64,000 nucleotides of DNA, taken from contig BMAT01007964.1 in assembly GCA_019649035.1 (NCBI GenBank), positions 219,632 through 283,631 on the forward strand, written 5' to 3'. Below, piece by piece: positions 54,879-64,000 of this stretch. How positions within the stretch are numbered: position 1 is the first letter of the stretch; each line of letters starts with the position of its first letter. Source of the DNA: Elysia marginata (Eukaryota > Mollusca > Gastropoda > Plakobranchidae). The translations under genes and the position numbers were made by a program. The notes beneath the pieces are model-generated. The model ran no database searches. It was not told the origin of the DNA and saw only the letters and a program-made list of their open reading frames with translations.

Positions 54879-57221
54879 ATGACTAATGAAAGAATTACAG
54901 AAAATATATTAAGAGAAAAATGAAAAAAGGATGTTGAATCAACCGGTTTAATTTGAGAAGAACAAATTTCTCAAAATCCTAGAATCAATAAATTATTGCA
55001 AAATGCTTCTAAAACCGGAAATGGAAAAGGGTTTCCTGAATTCATAATTTCTGGATTTAAAGCTCCAAACGAAAACTTATTGATCGTTATTGAATGTAAA
55101 GGAAATATAAAAAAGCATGAGAGTAAAAATAGAGATAATTTTAGAGATTATGCTGTAGATGGTGTTCTTTTGTATTCATCATATCTATCTGAAGAATATG
55201 ATGTAATATCTATTGCTGCATCTGGTCAAAATTTTAAAGAATTAAAAATGTCATATTTCCTGCAGTTTAAAAATAAAAATAAAGCCGGGGATATTTTGGG
55301 CGAAGACTTAATATCTTTTAACTCAATTATTAATTCATATCAAATATCTCCGGAAAAATTTAATCAAGACTATAATTCTCTTCTAGTTTTTTCCAAAAAA
55401 TTGAATGCAAGTTTTCAAAAATATAAAATTCCGGCAGCCAAGAGGAGTTTACTTTTTTCTGGAATTTTATTAGCAACAAGTGATAGTGATTTTATGAATA
55501 CATACTCTAAAATTAAGGATTTAAATAAGTTATCTTCGGACTTATATGACACAATTATTAAAATTTATTCTAATGATAAAGGTGTTGGCTTAGATAAAAT
55601 TAAAGATATTAAAAATGAATATATATGAATTAAAAGTGATACATCATTGAATAAAAAAGAGGATGTTTTGAGTACATTTATTTATGATATAAATTATAAT
55701 GTAAATGGATTTATAAAAACTCATAAATATATAGATGTATTGGGGCAATTTTATATAGAATTTTTAAGATATGCAAATCAAGATAAAGGGCTAGGCATTG
55801 TTTTAACTCCACCTCACATAACTGAATTAATGTGTGATTTAACAAATGTGAATAAAAACAGTATAATTTTTGACAATTGCACAGGAACGGCCGGATTCCT
55901 TGTTAGTGCAATGAAAAAAATGATTAAAGATGCTAATGGTGATAAACAGAAAGAAAAAGAAATAAAACAAAAGCAATTATATGGAATTGAATATAATTCA
56001 ACAAATTATGCCTTAGCAGTTTCAAATATGTTTTTACACGAAGATGGAAAGTCTAACATATTTTCTGGGGACTGTTTTGATTTAAATATTAAAAAAGAAA
56101 TAGAGAAAAAGAAACATATTGAATATGTTCAACCTGATATTGGATTATTAAATCCACCATATAAGTCATCAAAAAATGATATTGAAGAAATGTTATTTAT
56201 TGAAAATAATTTGAACACTTTAAAACCAAGTTCATTATGTGCTGCAATTATTCCGATAAGTAATGCCACTTTTTTAAGCGGTGATGTCTATGAAATAAAA
56301 AAGAGAATATTAAAAAAACATACTTTGGAAGCTGTATTTTCAATGCCATTAGAACTTTTTCATAATTCAAAAACAAGTGTCGTAACAGTTATAATGATTT
56401 TTAAAGCACATATACCCCATTGTGTAAGTAACAAAAAAACTTATTTTGCCGATTGAAAAGATGATGGTTTTATAAAAAGAAAAAATTTAGGCAGAATAGA
56501 TGGCAATAATGTTTGAGAAAATAAAAAAACAAAGTGATTAAATTATTATAAAAATAAAATTCAAGAAAATGGATTCTCTATAATGAAAAAAGTTGATGAA
56601 AATGAAGAATGATGTATTGAGAAACATATGAAAATAAATTGAAATAATTTAAATGATTCTTCTTTTGAAGAAGAGGTTAAAAATTATATTTCCCACATTG
56701 TATCAAATGAAAATGGAAATAGTGGTATTGATAATTTAATAGATGAAAATGAATATAAAGAAGTTGACATAACAGATCTATTTGAAGTTAAAAAAGGTAA
56801 AATTAGTTCAGTTTCTAACCTTCGAGATGGTGGAGTTCCTGTGATATCGACGAAGGAGTCAAATAATGGAATTTTAAAATATGCTTTAGTAGAGCCTTTA
56901 TATGAAAATAAAATAGTTGTTACCCAAAATGGAAAATCTGCAAATGCTATTTATATGCCAAATAAATTTAATTTAAATTCAGATACTGCTGTTTTAATTC
57001 CTAAAAAATATATTTTTAATGAATGAGCTTCATTATATATATGTAGTGCAATAAAAATGTTAAAACCAAAATATAATTTTGGTAGAAAAATGGGCTTAGA
57101 AAGATTTTTGAATGAAAAAATATTGTTACCATTTAAAAATGGCACATTAAATATTAAATACATGGAAGAAAAAATGAAGAATATTAAAAATAAAATATTA
57201 ATGGGTATAAATGAAAAGTAA
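54879..57221 (+). CDS. Single-chain restriction-modification enzyme (type IIG-like)
   Basis: 780 residues, one frame across many TGA Trp codons. N-terminal PD-(D/E)xK-like nuclease: P53-E54 ... IECK with E72 and K74. Helical linker to about 290. N6-adenine methyltransferase: LTPPHITELM, motif I FDNCTGTAGF (331-340), motif IV NPPY (425-428). C-terminus (about 620-780) resembles an HsdS target-recognition domain (LFEVKKGK ... PVISTKESNNG ... YNFGRKM). So restriction, methylation and recognition are in one chain, as in BcgI/type IIG enzymes. Preceded by a 235-nt intergenic space with TATAAT at 54827-54832 and SD AGGGGG. Recognition site unknown. Confidence 0.86.
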
Positions 57222-57344
57222 AAAAACCAAAAATACCTAAAGTATTTGAATAATTATTAAAATATAAAGAATAAGAAAAAAGTTTAAAATAATAAATGGT
57301 CTTTTTTCTTGCAATTTGTTAACCAATCGCAAAGAGATACTTAT

Positions 57345-57371
57345 CCCAAGTCATACTTGGGTTTTTCTTTT
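57345..57371 (+). terminator. Terminator upstream of lysS
   Basis: 7-bp stem CCCAAGT / ACTTGGG with CAT loop, then TTTTTCTTTT. It lies 120 nt behind the RM gene. Confidence 0.85.
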
Positions 57372-57402
57372 TAATGGTAAAATTGAAAAGTAAAGAGATA
57401 AT

Positions 57403-58870
<1,468 letters not shown>

Positions 58871-58872
<2 letters not shown>

Positions 58873-58893
58873 AAGCGTCGCTTCTTTTCTTTA
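58871..58893 (+). terminator. Terminator after lysS
   Basis: AGAAGC-GTC-GCTTCT (6 bp) then TTTCTTT; it overlaps the lysS stop and abuts the TATAAT (58892-58897) of the next gene. Confidence 0.82.
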
Positions 58894-58903
58894 TAATTAA
58901 TGT

Positions 58904-59620
58904 ATGTTAGATTCAAAAATGAGTGTTAAATACAAATGATGAACTGATAAAAAAATGATTGGTATTTTTTTATTAATCATTTCTTCTGCACTGTTTACTT
59001 TCTCATTTATGAAAATTCCATTTTTAACTTCAATCCATAAATATACCTTTGGCATGCTTTTTGGTTGATATCACCCATTTTTTTATGTTTATATTTCTTA
59101 TGTATCACTGCAACTAATTTTTAATGATAAATTATCTTTACCAAGTTGAATTAAAATAACTAAAATGTCTTATTGATTTGTTGCTGTATCACTTGTTTTT
59201 GTATCAACTCAAACAGGTTATTTTCAGTCCAAAGGCAATTGAACAGAAATTGGTCACAAATCATGACATGCAGTTAGTGACTGATGAAAAGAATTTAAAT
59301 CTTCGGGAAATGCATGAGTTCCTTCAGAAACTAATGGGGGATTTGTTGGAGCATTTTTATATTCCTTTTTTGCAATGATAGTTTCTGGAATAGGAGCTCT
59401 TATAATTTCCATTGCAATGCTAATTATTTCTATTTCAATTTTAATAACCGGAACTTCCGTTGGCCTTTATAAGCAAGCTCTTAATAAAAAGAAAATATCT
59501 TTGCAAAGAAAAGAAATAAAAGAAGATAAAGATGCAGATATTAAAGATATTGCACTTAATCAAAAAAATAACGAAAAAAAAGAAAGTGACCCCTTTCCTT
59601 TTGATGATCCTTATAAATAG
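58904..59620 (+). CDS. Membrane protein resembling the FtsK/SpoIIIE 4TM domain, no motor
   Basis: 238 residues. Four TM helices: about 18-38, 48-68, 88-108, 150-185. The last part, NGGFVGAFLYSFFAMIVSGIGALIISIAMLI (in shorter quotes: GGFVGAFL and GIGALIISI), follows the pattern seen at the end of the FtsK N-terminal 4TM domain. A charged tail replaces the RecA-like motor, and no motor gene follows; uvrC is next. Nine TGA Trp. TATAAT 6 nt before the ATG. The 4TM similarity is by eye only. Confidence 0.6.
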
Positions 59621-59635
59621 CAACTCTATTTTCTT
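59615..59635 (+). terminator. Weak terminator overlapping the 4TM stop
   Basis: AAATAG / CTATTT stem with CAACT loop, then TCTTTATAAT. The final bases are the uvrC -10 box. Confidence 0.45.
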
Positions 59636-59647
59636 TATAATTTAAAT

Positions 59648-61300
59648 ATGAATATTGATTTATCTAATGTACCCAAAAAGCCAGGAGTTTATCTTTGAAA
59701 AAATAAATTTGGAAATATTATTTATGTTGGTAAAGCCAAAAATTTAAATTCTAGAATGAAGCAATATTTTAAGGGTATGCTTAACTCATATAAAACTGCA
59801 AAATTAGTTGAATTAATTACTGATTTTGAATATTTAATAACTTCAAACGAAAGAGAAGCATTAATACTTGAAAGAAATTTAATTGAAAAACATCTGCCTG
59901 AATTTAATATTAAATTAACTGATGATAAAAGATATCCATATGTTCAAGTTTTGCTTAAAGATAAATTAGAAATTAGATTAATATATAGAATTAAATCAAT
60001 TAATCAAAAAAATTCTTTAATTTATGGACCTTTTCCAGATGGCTTTGGTGCTAGAAAAATGGTTAATATGCTTAATAGAATTGCAGTTTTTAAAAACGGC
60101 TTGCCCAACAAAGAAACAAATTATGAATTTTGAAAAAAGCAATATGATTATGTTAAAAAGTTACTCACCTCTAAAACCGGAAGCTTTATCAAAGAACTTA
60201 ATAATAAAATGAATATTGCTGCAGAAAATCAGCAATATGAAATTGCTAAAGAAATAAAAGACACGATTTTAGCTTTAAATTTTTATAAAGAAAATCAAGG
60301 GGTAGAGCTTTTAAATAAAAAAGATATTGATGTTATTGGCATTATTGAAAAAGATGGTTATCTATCTATATCTATGCTTTTTTATAGACAAGGAATGCTT
60401 CTTTCTACCAATAATAAAATTATTGAAATATTAGAATCTAAAAAAGAATCACTTCGGCAATTTATTTCACAATATTATCTTCATAATTTTGTGCCTAGTG
60501 AAATATATTCAAATGAAATTTTTGAAACTGAAATTACTTTGCACAAACCCCAAAAAGGTAATTTTAAAAAAATACTTAATATTGCTATTTCCAATGCTGG
60601 TGATAATATTGATTTAAAATTAAAAGAATTTATTAGAAAAGAAGAATTAACAATTGGGGCAGTTTATAAATTAAAAAAACTTTTAAAATTAAAAAACTTG
60701 CAACATATCTTAATGATTGATAATTCCAATACTAATAATACTAATCCGGTTTCAGCTATTGTTTCTTATCGAAACGGAATTAAACAATTTTCAGAATATA
60801 GGAAATATAATGTTGAAGTTAAAGAAAGAGCAGCTGATGTAGATTACATGAAACAAGGAGTTATTAAATATTTTAAAAATAATAAATATCCTGATTTATT
60901 TATTCTTGATGGCGGCAAAGCTCAATTTAATGAGATTAAAAAATTAGTGCCAGATCTACAAATAATTGGTTTAGTTAAAGATGATAAACATACAACTAGA
61001 GCAATTATTGATCTTCAAGGTAACGAAATTCAGATAAAAGATAATATTCTTTTTAATTTTTTAAAAGGAATTCAACAAGAAGTGGATAGATATGCCAAAA
61101 GTGCACATACTAAAAAAAGAATGACAACTCTGGAGGGCATCCTATCTTCAATTGATGGAATTGGTCCGGCAACTGAAAAAAAATTACTTGATTACTTTAA
61201 AACATATTCAGCAATATATAATGCGAATTTAGAAGATTTAGCCAAAGTAGTTTCTAAAAAAATAGCTAAAAATATTTTAGAAAGGATGCACAGTGACTAA
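59648..61300 (+). CDS. uvrC: Excinuclease ABC subunit C
   Basis: 550 residues. Makes both incisions in nucleotide excision repair. GIY-YIG nuclease at the N-terminus (PGVYLWKNKFGNIIYVGKAKNL), UvrBC domain (NIAAENQQYEIAKEIKD, about 195-211), RNase H-like nuclease (SYRNGIKQFSEYRKYNV, DLFILDGGKAQF) and HhH (IDGIGPATEKKLLDYF) at the end. TATAAT is 6 nt before the ATG. Three TGA Trp. Overlaps the phosphodiesterase by 8 nt. Confidence 0.95.
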
Positions 61301-61763
61301 ATTATTATTAATATCAGATAATCACGGTGATCAAAAAGTTATGGATCATATTTTAAAGAAGGAAAATTATGATATTTCCGTTCATCTTGGGGATTCTCAA
61401 CTTTCTGAAATTTATATGAAAAAGCATTTTACTTACTATGTTCAGGGCAATCATGACACATATTTACCTGAACAAGATATTTTTGAAATAGAAGGAAATA
61501 GAATAGTTATTGGTCATGGTCATTACTTTTTTGGCATGTTTGGTATTTTTCACCCAGAAAAAGGTGCAGCTAAATTTGCCAAACATAATAAGGCTAATGT
61601 AGTTATTTTTGGACATTCTCATTATCCTTGTAATATAATTATTGATAATGTATTATGTGTTAATCCTGGTTCTTGTGCTTTACCAAGAAATCCCGAGGGC
61701 AGATCATATGCAATAATGAAAATTAATGATAAAAAAATTGATGTTCAAATTAAATACTTTTAG
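61293..61763 (+). CDS. YfcE/MJ0936-family metallophosphodiesterase
   Basis: 156 residues from GTG 61293. Metal-binding motifs in order: SDNHG (7-12), GDSQ, GNHD (about 52), GHGH (about 70) and GHSH (near 108), the calcineurin-like phosphodiesterase set. Overlaps uvrC; SD GAAAGGA lies in the uvrC end. Substrate unknown. Confidence 0.9.
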   Translation: MTKLLLISDNHGDQKVMDHILKKENYDISVHLGDSQLSEIYMKKHFTYYVQGNHDTYLPEQDIFEIEGNRIVIGHGHYFFGMFGIFHPEKGAAKFAKHNKANVVIFGHSHYPCNIIIDNVLCVNPGSCALPRNPEGRSYAIMKINDKKIDVQIKYF

Positions 61764-61772
61764 GAGGAAATT

Positions 61773-62753
61773 ATGAAAGTTTTATTAACTGGTGGAGCAG
61801 GTTATATTGGATCACATGTTGTTTATGAATTAATAAGAGATGGTCATGAGGTGGTTGTTTTAGATAGTTTATCAACAGGCAATGAACAAGCTGTTCATAA
61901 GCAGGCAAAATTTATTAATGGCAATCAACTAGATTCCAAATTATTGGATAAAATTTTTTCTGAAAATAAATTTGATGTGGTTATGCATTTTTCTGCAAAA
62001 CTAATAGTTCCAGAATCTGTTGAAAAACCACTAGAATATTTTGAAAATAATGTCACAGGTCTTAGACTATTACTATCAGCAATGAAAAAATATAAAGTTA
62101 AAAATATTGTATTTTCTTCAACTGCTGCAGTTTATGGCGACCAAAATCTAGAATTATTAATTGAGGATTCTCCTAAAGATCCAATAAATCCTTATGGTGC
62201 ATCCAAACTTTCTTGCGAATTTCTTATTAAATCATCAGCCAAGGCTTATGACATTAATTATGTTATATTTAGATATTTTAATGTTGCAGGTGCAGATATT
62301 TCAGGTGAAATTGGGCAGTCAACAAAAGGACGCACACTAACTCATTTAATTCCTGTAGTTATCGAGTCTGCTCTAGGAATTAGAGAGAAGATGAGTATTT
62401 TTGGAAATGATTATGACACAATTGACGGTACATGTGTAAGAGATTATATACATGTTACAGATTTAGCAAAAGCTCATTTAGCTGGAGCTAAATATGCTGT
62501 TAATGAAAATAAATCTAATATTTTTAATCTTGGATCAAAAAATGGATTTTCAGTTCAACAAGTAATTGAAACAACAGAAAAGGTCTTGAATTTAAGAGTT
62601 CCATATTTTATTGATAAAAGGAGACCGGGAGATCCTGCCAAGCTTGTAGCTTCTAATGATAGAGCTAAAAAAGAATTAAAATGAGAGCCAAGACATGATC
62701 TTGCATCAATGATTAAATCAGATTATGAATGAAGAAAAAATAAGAAATTTTAA
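61773..62753 (+). CDS. galE: UDP-glucose 4-epimerase
   Basis: 326 residues. Interconverts UDP-glucose and UDP-galactose, supplying sugar donors for glycolipids. Rossmann GGAGYIGSHVV (7-17), catalytic Tyr in NPYGASKL with SSTAAVYG, VRDYIHVTDLAKAH, and PYFIDKRRPGD. SD AGGAGG 5 nt before the ATG. Last of the uvrC-phosphodiesterase-galE run. Two TGA Trp near the end. Confidence 0.95.
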
Positions 62754-62766
62754 TTCTTATTTTTTT
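62735..62766. terminator. Bidirectional terminator between galE and gshF
   Basis: 12-bp AT-rich stem AAAAAATAAGAA / TTCTTATTTTTT with a 7-nt loop. It overlaps both stop codons. Confidence 0.82.
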
Positions 62767-64000
62767 TCTTTTATTAATTTTAAAATGTATTTAGAAGGAT
62801 TTCTGTTTTTACCAACTTCAGGATAAGTATGTATATGAATTGCAGGATTTCAATTCATTTCTAAAATTGTATACTTAGAAAATTTATTAATATTTGGAAT
62901 TATTATATCTAGTCCGCAAATAAAAAGATTTAACTTTGCAGTTGCTTTTACTGCAATTTCTTTGTACTTTTTATTAACTTTATCAGTCACATCAACTGTG
63001 TCTCCACCTGTGGAAACATTTGAATTATGTCTTAAAAAGATAACCTCATTTTTTTTGGGTATATATTTATCAGTTATACCTTGGGATTTTAAAAATTGTT
63101 TTTCAATATTTTTAAGTTTTATTTTTTCTAATGGTTTTTTGTAATTTTTTCCTCTATTAATATTTTTATTTTTTATTTCTACCAATTCCTTAATACTGTG
63201 TTTGCCATCACCCTTAACATTTGCAGGAATTCTTTTTAAAACTCCTATTAATTTATTATTTATCACTAAGAATCTATATTCAGTTCCCTTTACAAATATT
63301 TCAATAATGATTTGCTTATCATATTTAAATGCAAACTCCATTGCCTTATTTCAGTCTTCTTTGTTGAATTTGAAATTTAAAACTGTAATTCCTTTTGAAA
63401 AATTTGTAGAGACAGGTTTAACCACTATTTGTTTTCCTGCTCAACTTTTAAAGTCCCTCTTAGCATTATTTATATTTTTATAAAGTTTTTGCTTTGTACT
63501 TGAAAAATTATTTTTTATTAAAAAATTATTAGTTTTAATTTTGCTATCTATTATTTCAAGACCTTTTTTTGAATCAAAAGGATTAAGGGTTGCTTGCTTT
63601 ATTAAAACGCCATCTATTTTTATTTCATTTTTCTTCTTATTAACAATTTTTGTATCAAAACCTTCTATGTAAGATTTTTCTATTAAAATTTGTGTAGATA
63701 ATTCCATATCATCAATTTCTTTTAGAGAAAATGGATTTTCAAGATATTTATTTCTTAATTTAATTTGCTTTTTAATAATGCTTTTAACATTTGGCTTTTC
63801 TCTTTTAAAGTATTTATTATTTTTAAATGCTGTTAAATATTTATTTAAAAATTTAGTATCAATTTTATATTTTGATAATCATTTTTTGACATCTTCTAAA
63901 ATTAAATAAGAATTTTTTAAATTATCTTGTTTTCCAAAAATTGGATTTTTTAAATCACTTAAATAAAGCAAAAAGTAATTAATAAATTCTAAAGCTTCTT
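62757..64000 (-). CDS. gshF: Bifunctional glutathione synthetase GshF (C-terminal half)
   Basis: 413 residues visible; the start is beyond 64000. The ATP-grasp part is diagnostic: EYRFLVINNKLIGVLKRIPANVKGDGKHSI, LRHNSNVSTGGDTVDVTD, CGLDIIIPN, and ILEMNWNPAIHIHTYPEVGK. In GshF the N-terminal half is the glutamate-cysteine ligase, which should lie to the right. It would supply glutathione or gamma-Glu-Cys-type thiol. Trp in EMNWNP is TGA. Ends 3 nt from galE, convergent. Confidence 0.9.

Noticed and set aside
54645-57347. ACTTATCCC repeated at 54645 and 57339 on both sides of the RM gene, as possible insertion duplication
   Set aside because: Nine bases in AT-rich DNA is too short, and no terminal inverted repeats or transposase are present.

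Overview
This 64 kb window is a chromosomal segment of an AT-rich mollicute (Mycoplasma in the broad sense). TGA is read as tryptophan (genetic code 4): dozens of genes are continuous only if TGA is sense, often at invariant Trp positions such as the GAQWGDEGKG motif of PurA (TGA near 46235) and the active-site region of the GH1 glycosidases. There are no cell-wall synthesis genes, import relies on PTS and ABC systems, and lipoprotein signals are of the mollicute type. I cannot assign a genus from sequence alone. Two N runs (10401-10698, 49357-49563) show a draft assembly, and each truncates genes.

Layout. 1-3030: end of an iron-type ABC ATPase, a VOC protein, a pseudouridine synthase, a glycosyltransferase and a membrane protein. 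3041-9075: ligA-gatC-gatA-gatB-yihY operon. 9127-12132: ftsY-ylxM, a gap, then an ABC-2 exporter. 12197-17283: dnaX-ebfC-recR-tmk, then holB-HAD. 17330-20251: an ABC-F protein with one degenerate ATP site, HIT, and two unknowns. 20308-30076: a beta-glucoside locus with PTS IIA, IIB and IIC, three GH1 glycosidases, a lipoprotein, a MupG/DUF871 protein and tdk. 30120-35048: ychF, a second VOC protein, a nucleotidyltransferase/HTH pair, tRNA-fMet/Asp/Phe, guaC and a HAD phosphatase. 35076-40101: whiA, a cation exchanger, secG, rnr and a frameshifted nitroreductase. 40144-44774: an iron/siderophore-type ABC operon on the minus strand. 44908-52238: an unknown small gene, dus, purA, cls, ptsH, ptsI and metK. 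52258-52510: a structured metK leader and the divergent SRP RNA. 52532-57221: a small gene, DUF3800, an RlmD-like methyltransferase and a single-chain restriction-modification enzyme. 57403-64000: lysS, an FtsK-4TM-like orphan, uvrC, a phosphodiesterase, galE and the C-terminal half of gshF.

How the genes work together. HPr and enzyme I (49066-51102) supply phosphate to the beta-glucoside PTS at 20308-25939, and its phospho-sugars are cleaved by the GH1 enzymes. ligA, dnaX, holB, recR and uvrC serve replication and repair. GatCAB, lysS, whiA, rnr, ftsY and the SRP RNA serve translation, regulation and secretion.

The clearest architectural signature is a compact promoter. In fifteen genes exactly 6 nt (in one more, 7 nt) separate a TATAAT box from the ATG, which implies leaderless mRNAs, and the box is often fused to the U-tract of the upstream terminator. 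The most interesting single loci are the metK leader, which looks like an unassigned attenuation riboswitch, the tandem palindromes before the iron-type ABC operon, the coherently degenerate ABC-F site and the nucleotidyltransferase/HTH gene pair.
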